Assembly (NCBI GenBank): GCA_035634055.1
Contig: DASQDR010000227.1
Coordinates: forward strand, 1-5,465
Length of the DNA: 5,465 nt
Direction: 5' to 3'
DNA from: JAICTV01 sp035634055
GTDB lineage: Bacteria > Planctomycetota > Phycisphaerae > Tepidisphaerales > Tepidisphaeraceae
Position 1 is the first letter of the stretch. Each line of letters opens with the position of its first letter. The position numbers and the translations under genes are program-made. The notes beneath the pieces were generated by a model. The model saw nothing but the letters and a program-made list of their open reading frames with translations, did no database searches and was not told where the DNA came from. This document shows, piece by piece, positions 1-5,465 of the stretch.

Positions 1-1
1 G

Positions 2-1198
2 CTCCCGCCGGTCGTGCTGCTCGGCGGCGAGGCCAACGCGCTCTCGGTGGCGCGCGAGCTGGCGGCGCGGGGCACGAAGGTCTTCGCCGTCGGCGCCGAA
101 CCGACCTGCGTCCGCCACTCGCGCCGCTGCGAGTGGATCGACCTCCCGCCGGGCGGCGACGCCGAAGCGCGCTTCGCCGACTTCCTCCTCGGCCCGCGCT
201 CCGAGCGCTTCGCCGGCGCCGTCCTGCTGGCGTGCAGCGACGCCGCCCTCCAGGTCCTGGCGCGCCACCGCGAGGCGTTGTTGCGCCGCTATCGGCTGGA
301 CCTGGCCCACCCGCCGGCGCAGCTCGCAATGCTCGACAAGCTCGAGACGTACCAGCTCGCCCGCGCCGCTGGCGTCGCCACGCCGCTCTTCTGGGCCGTG
401 GAATCGCGCGCGGACGTGCGGGCGATCGCACGCGAACTGGTCTTCCCGCTCATGGTCAAGCCGCGGCTGTCGCACGTGTTCGAGCGGCACTTCGGCCGCA
501 AGCACGTGATCGTGAACGACGCGGCCGAGCTGTCGGCCGCGATCGACGCCGCGTCCGCCGCCGGCGTCGGGGTGCTGCTGATGGAAGTGATCCCGGGCGC
601 GGATGACCAGCTCTCCAGCTACTACACCTACGTGGACGAGGAGGGCGCGCCGCTGTGCCATTACACGAAGCGCGTCGTCCGCCGGTTCCCCGTGGGGATG
701 GGTGCGGCGTCGCTGCACATCACCGGCGACGTGCCGGAGATCGTCCAGCCGTCGCTGCGGCTGCTCCGCCAGGCGGGCGTGCGCGGGCTGGCTAACGTGG
801 AGTTCAAGTTCGACGCGCGCGACGGGCGGCACAAGCTGATCGAGTGCAACTCGCGCTTCACCGCCTCCAACGCACTCGTCGCCGCCAGCGGGTTGCGGCT
901 GGCGTCGTTCATCTACGACCGTGCGGCAGGGCGGCCGGCGGAACTGGTCTACGACCGCCGCGACGCCGGCCGCACGATGCGGCTCTGGGACCCGATCCGC
1001 GACTTCGCCGCCTACCGCCAGCTCCGCCGCGCGGGAAGGCTGACGCTGTGGCGGTGGGTGCGCACGGTGATGCACCGCCAGCGGTTCCCCTACTTCGCAT
1101 GGTCCGATCCCGGCCCGACGATCTCGCGACTGCTCAAGGGCGGCGCGCGGGCGATCGGCCGCAGCTCGAACGGCTTGCACGGCGGGGCGGACCGATGA
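2..1198 (+). CDS. ATP-grasp ligase (COG3919-like predicted carboligase), 5' partial
   Basis: The reading frame is open to the window edge. The first visible residues (LPPVVLLGGEANALSVAREL) already form the first beta strand and glycine turn of a pre-ATP-grasp domain, so the true start lies upstream and the GTG at 14 is probably internal. Numbering from that GTG, the ATP-grasp fold shows a linker helix MLDKLETYQLARAAGVATP (106-124), the ATP-binding strand FPLMVKPR with Lys149, the EVIPG turn (191-195), VEFKFD (262-267), and the metal-binding pair Glu277/Asn279 in LIECNSRF. The family forms C-N bonds by making an acyl phosphate with ATP; the substrate cannot be read from sequence. The C-terminal tail (WDPIRDF, YFAWSDPGPTISRLL) resembles the tail typical of COG3919 proteins. 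No membrane segment is seen, so it is likely cytosolic. The stop overlaps the ATG of the next gene (ATGA). From context it may add an amino acid or similar group to a glycan precursor; this is inference. A D-aspartate-ligase-like or carbamoyl-phosphate-synthase-like label would also fit. Confidence 0.88.
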   Translation, partial: LPPVVLLGGEANALSVARELAARGTKVFAVGAEPTCVRHSRRCEWIDLPPGGDAEARFADFLLGPRSERFAGAVLLACSDAALQVLARHREALLRRYRLDLAHPPAQLAMLDKLETYQLARAAGVATPLFWAVESRADVRAIARELVFPLMVKPRLSHVFERHFGRKHVIVNDAAELSAAIDAASAAGVGVLLMEVIPGADDQLSSYYTYVDEEGAPLCHYTKRVVRRFPVGMGAASLHITGDVPEIVQPSLRLLRQAGVRGLANVEFKFDARDGRHKLIECNSRFTASNALVAASGLRLASFIYDRAAGRPAELVYDRRDAGRTMRLWDPIRDFAAYRQLRRAGRLTLWRWVRTVMHRQRFPYFAWSDPGPTISRLLKGGARAIGRSSNGLHGGADR

Positions 1199-2391
1199 GC
1201 AGGATCCGCGTCGTCCACATCATCAACAGCTTCGAGTACGGCGGCGCCGAGGCGATGCTCTGCAACCTGCTGCTGCGCTCCGACACGTCCCGCTTCGAGC
1301 AGTCGGTCGTCTCCCTGATCGACGACATGACCGTGGCCGGCGACGTGGTGCGGGCCGGGATCCCGATCGTCACCATGGGCATGAGGCCCGGCCTGCCCGA
1401 CCCGCGCGCGATCGTGCGCCTGGCGCTGCACCTGCGCCGCGTGCGGCCGGACGTGGTGCAGACGTGGATGGACCACTCCAACCTGATCGGCGGCATCGCC
1501 GCCCGCGCGGTGCGCGGGTGCAAGGTCGTCTGGGGCGTGCACCACTCGAACCACGTCCGCGGGATCACCAAGCGCTCGACGCTGCTGACGGTCTCAGCGT
1601 GCGCCAGGCTTTCCCGGCGGGTGCCGCACCGCATCGTCTCCTGCTCGCGGCACGCCGGCGAGGTGTACGAGCGACTCGGCTTCGACCGCGAGCGCATGTG
1701 CGTCGTGCCCAACGGCTTCGACACTTCCGCGTTCTGCCCGGACGAGACGGGCCGCCGCCGCATCCGGCGCGAGTGCGGGCTTGAGGAAGGCGCCACGGTG
1801 ATCGGCCTGGTCGCGCGGTACGATCCGGTCAAGGACCACGCTGGCTTCCTGCGCGCGGCGGCGGCGCTGCTCCGCACGCACCCGCACGTCCGCTTCCTGC
1901 TCTGCGGGCAGGGCGTGGACGACGGCAACGCGGACCTGCGCGGGCTCGTCGCTTCGCTCGGGATCGAGCGCGCCTGCACGTTGCTCGGCCCGCGGCGGGA
2001 CGTGGCGGACGTGTACCGAGCGCTGGACGTGGCAACCTCCTCGTCGCTCAGCGAGGCGTTCCCGCTCGCGGTGGGCGAGGCAATGGCGTGCGGCGTGCCG
2101 TGCGCGGTGACCGATGTCGGCGACTCGCGGCTGATCGTCGGCGACACCGGCCAAGTCGCCCCGCCGCGCGACCCGGACGCGCTCGCCGCCGCGTGGACGC
2201 AGATCCTGGCGATGCCGCCGGAACAGCGGCGGCAGCTCGGCGCGGCCGCACGGGAGCGGATCGTCCGACTGTTCGACCTGACGGCGGTGACGCGGCGATA
2301 CGAGCAGTTGTACGCCGAGCTGCACGCGCCCGTGGGTCGCGTTGGCGCGACGCGCGAGCCGATGGATGGCGAGGTATCGGTCACCGCCTGA
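1195..2391 (+). CDS. GT4 family glycosyltransferase (WbnK/WbnH-like)
   Basis: This 398-residue protein has the GT-B fold of retaining glycosyltransferase family 4, which moves a sugar from a nucleotide donor to a lipid- or glycan-linked acceptor on the cytoplasmic face of the membrane. The N-terminal acceptor half begins VVHIINSFEYGGAEAMLCNL (6-25), followed by RPDVVQTWMDHSNLIGG (84-100) and WGVHHSN (113-119). This order closely follows the pattern I recall for the WbnK-like GT4 subgroup. The donor half has VPNGFD (171-176), GLVARYDPVKDH (204-215) and the EX7E motif with Glu287 and Glu295 in SEAFPLAVGEAMACG, then VTDVGD (305-310). The length is normal for the family. The start is the ATG overlapping the upstream stop; the frame is open further upstream, but that part is antiparallel in composition and lies inside the ligase gene. 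There is no signal peptide or membrane span. Donor and acceptor sugars cannot be predicted. Confidence 0.94.
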   Translation: MSRIRVVHIINSFEYGGAEAMLCNLLLRSDTSRFEQSVVSLIDDMTVAGDVVRAGIPIVTMGMRPGLPDPRAIVRLALHLRRVRPDVVQTWMDHSNLIGGIAARAVRGCKVVWGVHHSNHVRGITKRSTLLTVSACARLSRRVPHRIVSCSRHAGEVYERLGFDRERMCVVPNGFDTSAFCPDETGRRRIRRECGLEEGATVIGLVARYDPVKDHAGFLRAAAALLRTHPHVRFLLCGQGVDDGNADLRGLVASLGIERACTLLGPRRDVADVYRALDVATSSSLSEAFPLAVGEAMACGVPCAVTDVGDSRLIVGDTGQVAPPRDPDALAAAWTQILAMPPEQRRQLGAAARERIVRLFDLTAVTRRYEQLYAELHAPVGRVGATREPMDGEVSVTA

Positions 2392-2409
2392 TCGCCGTGA
2401 ACCGACCGT

Positions 2410-2413
2410 GGAG
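2410..2413 (+). promoter_or_regulatory. Ribosome binding site deciding a TTG start
   Basis: GGAG lies five bases before the TTG at 2419. An in-frame TGA at 2398-2400 leaves no room for an earlier start, and no ATG or GTG lies in frame between that stop and the TTG. The ATG at 2414 and GTG at 2408 are in another frame. The site therefore supports the TTG as the start of the second glycosyltransferase. Confidence 0.6.
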
Positions 2414-2418
2414 ATGCC

Positions 2419-3660
2419 TTGGAAGCCAGTGTTGCCACAACGAAGCTGACGGATCTCGACGCGCCGCTGCGCGCCGCCGGCGGCGTCGCCGTCGCACCGG
2501 CGGGCGGCGCCGCGGAAGCCGAGCGGCTGCGCGTGCTGCTGGTCGTCGAGTCCAGCGGCGGCGGCACCGGGCGGCACGTGCTGGACCTGGCCGAGGGGCT
2601 GGGCGACCGCGGCTGCGACGTCCACGTCGTCTACTCCACCGGCCGCGCCGACCGCATGTTCCTCGACCGCATCGCGACGCTGAAGGACCTGCCGGCGACC
2701 GGGCTGCCGATGCGAACCAGCATCCATCCCGCCGACCTTTCCGTCGCCCGCCGGCTTCGGCGATACGTCCGGCAGCACGGACCGTTCGACGTGATCCACG
2801 GGCACAGCTCCAAGGGCGGCGCGCTCGCCCGCCTCGCCGCGCTCGGTAGCGACGCCGACGCGTTCTACACGCTGCACGGGCTGATCATGATGGATCCCGG
2901 GCTGGCGCGATGGAAGCGGGCGGTCTACCTGAGCATCGAGCTGGCGCTGGGGCTCCGGACGCGCGGGATCATCGCCGTCTCGCCGGAAGAGGCGCGGGCG
3001 GCGGTGCGGCTGGGGCTCGGGCGATCGCGCGTGCTGACGATCCCCAACGGCGTCGGCGTCATCGACTTCACGCCTCGCGACCGCGCCCGCCGCGCGATGG
3101 GCGCGGGTGACGGCGACCTGCTGATCGGATTCGTCGGCCGGCTCGTCGACCAGAAGGCGCCGCACGTGTTGATCGGCGCCTTCGCGTCGGCCGCCGCGCG
3201 CTTGCCGAACGCCCGGCTGGTCATGGTCGGCGACGGCCCGCTGCGGCCGGCGATGGAGGAACTCGCGCGGCAGCGCGGCGTCGGCGATCGCGTCCTGTGG
3301 CTCGGCGAGCGCGACGCGCGCACGATCATGGCGGGGCTGGACCTCTTCGCCCTCTCCAGCCGCAAGGAAGGGCTGCCGTACGTCGTGCTCGAGGCGATGG
3401 CGGCCGGCCTGCCGATCGTCGCGACGGCGGCGTCCGGGGTCGAGATCCTCGTCCGCCCCGGCGAGAACGGCGTCGTCGTGCCGACCGACGACGCGGCGGC
3501 GTTCGCCGAGGCGCTGGTCCACGTCGCGATCGACGATGCCCGCCGCGGCGCGATGGGGCGGGCGTCGCTCCGGCGCGTGGAGGAGTTCACGGTCGACGCG
3601 TTGGTCGACCGGACGCTCGACGCGTACCGGCAGCGCCGGCGGCAGCGGGGCAGGCGATGA
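2419..3660 (+). CDS. GT4 family glycosyltransferase
   Basis: This 413-residue GT-B enzyme starts at a TTG preceded by GGAG. The first core strand is LRVLLVVESSGGGTGRHVLD (37-56), whose glycine-rich turn and helix are typical of GT4 enzymes of capsule and exopolysaccharide loci. It is followed by FDVIHGHSSKGG (123-134), a region likely to shape the acceptor site. The C-terminal donor domain shows IPNGVG (208-213), GFVGRLVDQKAP (237-248), LVMVGDGP (267-274), and EX7E with Glu317 and Glu325 in KEGLPYVVLEAMAAGLP. All hallmark residues are intact, so it should be active. The first 35 or so residues are an Ala/Gly-rich extension before the fold and have no recognisable domain; the next in-frame GTG (2533) would cut into the first strand. 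The gene follows the previous one by 27 bases and its stop overlaps the deacetylase start (ATGA), which supports co-transcription. It is only distantly similar to its neighbour, so a recent duplication is unlikely. Sugar specificity is unknown. Confidence 0.93.
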   Translation: MEASVATTKLTDLDAPLRAAGGVAVAPAGGAAEAERLRVLLVVESSGGGTGRHVLDLAEGLGDRGCDVHVVYSTGRADRMFLDRIATLKDLPATGLPMRTSIHPADLSVARRLRRYVRQHGPFDVIHGHSSKGGALARLAALGSDADAFYTLHGLIMMDPGLARWKRAVYLSIELALGLRTRGIIAVSPEEARAAVRLGLGRSRVLTIPNGVGVIDFTPRDRARRAMGAGDGDLLIGFVGRLVDQKAPHVLIGAFASAAARLPNARLVMVGDGPLRPAMEELARQRGVGDRVLWLGERDARTIMAGLDLFALSSRKEGLPYVVLEAMAAGLPIVATAASGVEILVRPGENGVVVPTDDAAAFAEALVHVAIDDARRGAMGRASLRRVEEFTVDALVDRTLDAYRQRRRQRGRR

Positions 3661-4706
3661 TCCGCACGTTTCAGAACCTCGTCCGCTCGACCGACTCGGC
3701 CGTCGCGCGGCTCTACCTCTCGCTCTTTCGCGAGCGCAACGCCCTCAACTGCTTCCTGTTCCACTCGCTGTTCCGCCACCAGGCGGACATCGCGCGCGAC
3801 CTGATCGACCCGCTGGACCGCACCACCGTCGCGCACCTCCGCCAGCTCATCGAGTACTACCTCGCGCACGGCTACCGCTTCGTCGGCCCGCGCGAGGTGC
3901 TCGGCGGGCTCAGCGCGGACCGGAAGTACGCGATGATCACGTTCGACGACGGCTACTTCAACAACACGCTGGCGCTGCCGGTGCTCGAATCGCTGGGCGT
4001 GCCGGCGGTCTTCTTCATCTCCTCGGGGCACGTGCGCGACGGCAAGTGCTTCTGGTGGGACGTGCTCTACCGCGAGCGCCGCGCGCAGGGGGCGTCGCCG
4101 CGGCAGGTCTACCGTGAGGCCTTGGGGATGAAGTACCTCAAGACCGAGGAGATCGAGCGCCGCCTGACCGACCGCTTCGGCCCCGGCGCGTTGCGCCCGC
4201 GGACCGACATCGACCGCCCGTTCACGCCGGACGAGCTGCGCGAATTCGCGCGGCACCCGCTGGTGCAGATCGGCAACCACACCGCCGGCCATGCCATTCT
4301 CACGAATTATAGTGGGGAAGGGGTGCGCTGGCAGATCGGCCGGTGCCAGGACGATCTCCAGGAGATGACCGGCCAGCGCCCCGAGGCGATCGCCTACCCG
4401 AACGGCGCGTACAACGCGGACGTGCTGGCGGCGTGCGACGAGCTGGGCATCCGCCTCGGATTCACGATTAAACCTCACAAGAGCCCGATCCCGGTCGGCG
4501 CCGGCCCGCCGGCGGCCGGCGATGGCGCGGCCAATCGCGCGGCTGTGCCGGGCTCGAAGCACGGACTTTTGAAGCTCGGCCGGTTCGTGCCGCACGCGGC
4601 CGCGCCGATGGTTGCCCAGTGCCGCAGCTACCGCTCCGACGTCCCGCTCTACGGCATGCTCCGCGCCGGCTACCTGCAAGTTCGCCGCGGGCGGATCAGC
4701 AACTAG
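3657..4706 (+). CDS. Polysaccharide deacetylase, NodB/CE4 family
   Basis: This 349-residue protein is a carbohydrate esterase family 4 enzyme; such enzymes remove N- or O-acetyl groups from sugars using a divalent metal. Motif 1 is TFDDG (95-99), with Asp97 expected as catalytic base and Asp98 as metal ligand. Motif 2 is HTAGH (208-212), giving the metal ligands His208 and His212. Motif 3 is AYPNG (246-250), where the classical Arg is replaced by Ala, as in many exopolysaccharide-type members. CFLFHSL (32-38) matches the first strand of the barrel, and FWWD (132-135) follows the FFISSGH strand. Between motif 3 and the closing LLKLGRFVP (304-312) is an Ala/Gly/Pro-rich insert (about 277-300). 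I see no signal peptide or membrane segment, so it may act in the cytoplasm on a precursor rather than on exported polymer; this is inference. The ATG overlaps the upstream stop. It ends the cluster, with over 300 bases before the next gene. Confidence 0.93.
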   Translation: MIRTFQNLVRSTDSAVARLYLSLFRERNALNCFLFHSLFRHQADIARDLIDPLDRTTVAHLRQLIEYYLAHGYRFVGPREVLGGLSADRKYAMITFDDGYFNNTLALPVLESLGVPAVFFISSGHVRDGKCFWWDVLYRERRAQGASPRQVYREALGMKYLKTEEIERRLTDRFGPGALRPRTDIDRPFTPDELREFARHPLVQIGNHTAGHAILTNYSGEGVRWQIGRCQDDLQEMTGQRPEAIAYPNGAYNADVLAACDELGIRLGFTIKPHKSPIPVGAGPPAAGDGAANRAAVPGSKHGLLKLGRFVPHAAAPMVAQCRSYRSDVPLYGMLRAGYLQVRRGRISN

Positions 4707-4709
4707 AGC

Positions 4710-4742
4710 GGCGCGCGATTGGGTGGAGCGGAACGGCGCGCC
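4710..4742 (+). terminator. Candidate GC-rich terminator hairpin after the deacetylase
   Basis: GGCGCGC (4710-4716) can pair perfectly with GCGCGCC (4736-4742) across a 19-base loop, starting three bases past the TAG stop. No T-run follows, so this is not a classical intrinsic terminator. Its position at the end of the gene cluster is the main support. In DNA this GC-rich, a 7-base stem can arise by chance. Confidence 0.3.
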
Positions 4743-4758
4743 AGCGATGTCGCCGCGA

Positions 4759-4768
4759 GCGTACTCGC
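4759..4768 (-). repeat. Inverted fragment of the CGCGAGTA repeat
   Basis: GCGTACTCGC is the exact reverse complement of GCGAGTACGC at 4816-4825 inside the first full repeat copy. The preceding bases (TGTCGCCGCGA, 4748-4758) loosely resemble the reverse complement of the rest of that copy, so this may be a decayed inverted unit. The sequence also forms a small self-hairpin, GCGAG (4755-4759) with CTCGC (4764-4768). Confidence 0.5.
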
Positions 4769-4800
4769 CGAGCATCCCGGGCGAGTCAGTCGTTCTCGCC
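4763..4800. other. Two mutually exclusive short hairpins
   Basis: ACTCGCC (4763-4769) pairs with GGCGAGT (4780-4786) over a 10-base loop. The same GGCGAG (4780-4785) can instead pair with CTCGCC (4795-4800) over a 9-base loop. Only one can form at a time. No peptide leader, T-run or ligand-binding core is visible, so a regulatory role is speculative. Confidence 0.3.
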
Positions 4801-4814
4801 GTCCCGAGCTCCCT

Positions 4815-4838
4815 CGCGAGTACGCTTCAGGATGACAC
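4815..4838 (+). repeat. 24-base intergenic repeat, copy 1
   Basis: This unit begins CGCGAGTACGC and ends CAGGATGACAC. It matches copy 2 at 22 of 24 positions; the differences are at unit positions 9 (C/G) and 15 (A/G). The two copies start 39 bases apart. The unit overlaps a CTCGCGAG palindrome at 4813-4820. The ending resembles the GGATGACA-type intergenic repeats seen scattered in many bacterial genomes, but that link is from memory and untested. Confidence 0.75.
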
Positions 4839-4839
4839 G

Positions 4840-4850
4840 CGCGGGTACGC
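4840..4850 (+). repeat. Partial direct copy of the repeat head
   Basis: CGCGGGTACGC differs at one position from the head of copy 1 (CGCGAGTACGC). It lies in the short spacer between the two full copies, followed by ACAC, which suggests a deleted unit whose middle has been lost. Confidence 0.45.
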
Positions 4851-4853
4851 ACA

Positions 4854-4877
4854 CGCGAGTAGGCTTCGGGATGACAC
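4854..4877 (+). repeat. 24-base intergenic repeat, copy 2
   Basis: This unit begins CGCGAGTAGGC and ends CGGGATGACAC, with two substitutions relative to copy 1 over 24 bases. It is in the same orientation. The high identity between two non-coding copies so close together indicates recent duplication or a mobile repeat family rather than coding constraint. Confidence 0.75.
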
Positions 4878-4903
4878 AACTCCTGCCGTCCCCGTTACAC
4901 CCC

Positions 4904-4916
4904 CGCGTTACTCGCG
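4904..4916 (-). repeat. Inverted fragment of the CGCGAGTA repeat
   Basis: CGCGTTACTCGCG reads CGCGAGTAACGCG on the other strand, which is the repeat head with one extra A. Its CGCG ends also pair with each other. Together with the fragment at 4759-4768 it flanks the two direct copies in the opposite orientation. Confidence 0.45.
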
Positions 4917-4927
4917 CCCATTGCGCC

Positions 4928-4958
4928 TTGCCGCTTTCCGCCGGTCGCGCGGTTTAGT
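4928..4958 (+). promoter_or_regulatory. Weak sigma-70-like promoter candidate for the Nudix gene
   Basis: TTGCCG (4928-4933) and TTTAGT (4953-4958) each match four of six consensus bases, with a 19-base spacer that is slightly long. TTTAGT stands out as an AT-rich spot in very GC-rich DNA, about 56 bases before the Nudix start. The preferred promoter sequences of this organism are unknown. Confidence 0.25.
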
Positions 4959-5007
4959 CTGGCCGAAAAACCTGTCTTCTCCGGGGCGGCTTCCAGAGGC
5001 TACAGAC

Positions 5008-5012
5008 GAGGG
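5008..5012 (+). promoter_or_regulatory. Possible ribosome binding site of the Nudix gene
   Basis: GAGGG ends two bases before the ATG at 5015, closer than usual. AGAGG at 4995-4999 is the other purine-rich candidate but is 15 bases away. Neither spacing is ideal. The ATG is kept because no in-frame start lies just upstream, and the next in-frame GTG codons (5063 and 5066) would remove part of the first Nudix strand. Confidence 0.35.
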
Positions 5013-5014
5013 CG

Positions 5015-5461
5015 ATGCCCGCGCCCGCACCGGGAGAAGTTCGCCGCGCCTCCGCCGACGCGGTGGTGTTTGACGAGCGCAGCCGGGTGTTGCTCCAGCG
5101 GCGGGCGGAGAGCGGCATCTGGTGCCTGCCCGGCGGTTCGATCGAGGTCGGCGAGTCCGCCGCCGCCAGCGTCACCCGCGAGGTGCGGGAGGAGTCCGGG
5201 CTGATCGTCGAGCCGGTCAAGCTCATCGGCGTCTACTCCGAGCCGCTGATCACCACGCATCGCTACCCCGACGGCAACCTGGTCCACTACGTCAGCCTGC
5301 TGTTCGAGTGCCGCCTGGTGGGCGGGCAACTGCGCCACACCGAGGAATCGTCCGCCGTCGCGTGGTTCGACCCCAATGACCTGCCCAGGCCGTTCCTCTC
5401 CGACCACCTGCCCCGGCTGAAGGACGCCCTGGAGCGCCGCCCGGAGGCGTTCTTCCGGTGA
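5015..5461 (+). CDS. Nudix hydrolase (MutT/ADP-ribose pyrophosphatase-like)
   Basis: This complete 148-residue protein has an exact Nudix box, GX5EX7REUXEEXGU, at residues 41-63: Gly41, Glu47, then REVREESGL (55-63), with Glu59 and Glu60 expected to bind the catalytic metal. It is preceded by the usual WCLPGG (36-41). The family hydrolyses a nucleoside diphosphate linked to another group, releasing a phosphorylated product. The first strand (ASADAVVFDERSRVLLQRR, 12-30), the later HYVSLLFECRLVGGQL stretch (about 89-104) and AVAWFDPNDLP (about 113-123) complete a standard single-domain fold of normal length. The substrate (ADP-ribose, a nucleotide sugar, an oxidised nucleotide) cannot be decided from sequence. 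It is likely cytosolic. It is separated from the glycan genes by 308 bases containing repeats, so it is probably transcribed on its own. The last four bases of the window follow its TGA stop. Confidence 0.94.
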   Translation: MPAPAPGEVRRASADAVVFDERSRVLLQRRAESGIWCLPGGSIEVGESAAASVTREVREESGLIVEPVKLIGVYSEPLITTHRYPDGNLVHYVSLLFECRLVGGQLRHTEESSAVAWFDPNDLPRPFLSDHLPRLKDALERRPEAFFR

Positions 5462-5465
5462 GCGG

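Larger units (their letters stand above)
4707..5014. other. 308-base intergenic region without a supported gene
   Basis: No open frame here has family motifs or a plausible start. The two + strand frames that cross it begin inside the deacetylase gene and read through the repeats, giving the peptide echoes QDDTR and RDDTT, which mark repeated DNA rather than protein selection. The stretch contains a candidate terminator stem, competing hairpins, a cluster of CGCGAGTA-type repeats and a weak promoter candidate, each listed separately. Confidence 0.75.

Noticed and set aside
14..16. GTG at 14 as the true start of the ATP-grasp gene
   Set aside because: Four in-frame residues before it continue the first beta strand (LPPVVLLGG) with no stop, so the gene most likely begins outside the window.
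844..1194. Upstream extension of the first glycosyltransferase to 844, giving a 515-residue protein
   Set aside because: The extra 117 residues are Arg/Pro-rich out-of-frame readings of the ATP-grasp gene. The GT-B fold begins directly after the ATG at 1195, which overlaps the upstream stop.
1134..2567. Minus-strand open frame (477 codons) opposite the first glycosyltransferase
   Set aside because: The translation is dominated by Ser, Arg, Ala and Thr, with no motif. It is a shadow of the + strand gene.
1594..3522. Long minus-strand open frame (642 codons) opposite both glycosyltransferases
   Set aside because: It lies antisense to two genes with intact GT4 motifs. Its translation is rich in Arg, Asp, Val and His with no family motif. 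Long antisense frames are expected in DNA this GC-rich.
4735..4742. GGCGCGCC palindrome as a regulator binding site
   Set aside because: Palindromes of G and C this short are expected by chance at this base composition. It is better explained as one arm of the stem at 4710-4742, if anything.
2925..4775. Long minus-strand open frame (616 codons) opposite the second glycosyltransferase and the deacetylase
   Set aside because: It has the same low-complexity composition and no recognisable domain, and it covers the catalytic motifs of two convincing + strand genes.
4815..4877. CRISPR array
   Set aside because: There are only two similar 24-base copies, with a 15-base spacer that itself holds a repeat fragment. 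No regular spacing, further units or cas genes are present.
4612..5073. Open frames across the intergenic region (also 4619-4957)
   Set aside because: They start inside the deacetylase gene, read through the DNA repeats to give repeated DDT peptides, and one overlaps the Nudix gene. No motif or ribosome site supports them.

Overview
The window is very GC-rich bacterial DNA (roughly 70% G+C by eye, with strong G/C preference at third codon positions). All five genes I can support lie on the + strand. The phylum cannot be fixed from the sequence. The codon style, the intergenic repeats and the protein types would fit several high-GC environmental lineages, and no marker gene is present.

Positions 2-3660 and 3657-4706 form one tight cluster that looks like part of a cell-surface or exopolysaccharide locus. 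The order is: an ATP-grasp ligase (5' end cut by the window edge), a GT4 glycosyltransferase of the WbnK-like type, a second GT4 glycosyltransferase, and a NodB-type (CE4) polysaccharide deacetylase. Two junctions are ATGA stop/start overlaps (1195-1198 and 3657-3660). The third is a 27-base gap in which a GGAG site serves a TTG start. This spacing argues for one transcript whose promoter lies upstream of the window. The two glycosyltransferases would add sugars to a lipid- or polymer-linked acceptor. The deacetylase could expose amines by removing N-acetyl groups. The ATP-grasp enzyme could make an amide or peptide-type bond, either on the glycan or on a precursor. The pairing of deacetylase and ligase is suggestive but unproven.

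Positions 4707-5014 hold no convincing gene. This stretch carries a candidate terminator stem, a set of competing short hairpins, and a cluster of a CGCGAGTA-type repeat. Two nearly identical 24-base direct copies end in GGATGACAC, with shorter direct and inverted fragments around them. A weak promoter candidate lies at the 3' end of this stretch.

Positions 5015-5461 encode a complete, canonical Nudix hydrolase. It is probably a separate transcription unit unrelated to the glycan genes. I found no tRNA, rRNA, CRISPR array, insertion sequence or phage gene. The strongest candidates for a second look are the intergenic repeat cluster and the ligase/deacetylase pairing; nothing here amounts to a clearly new system.
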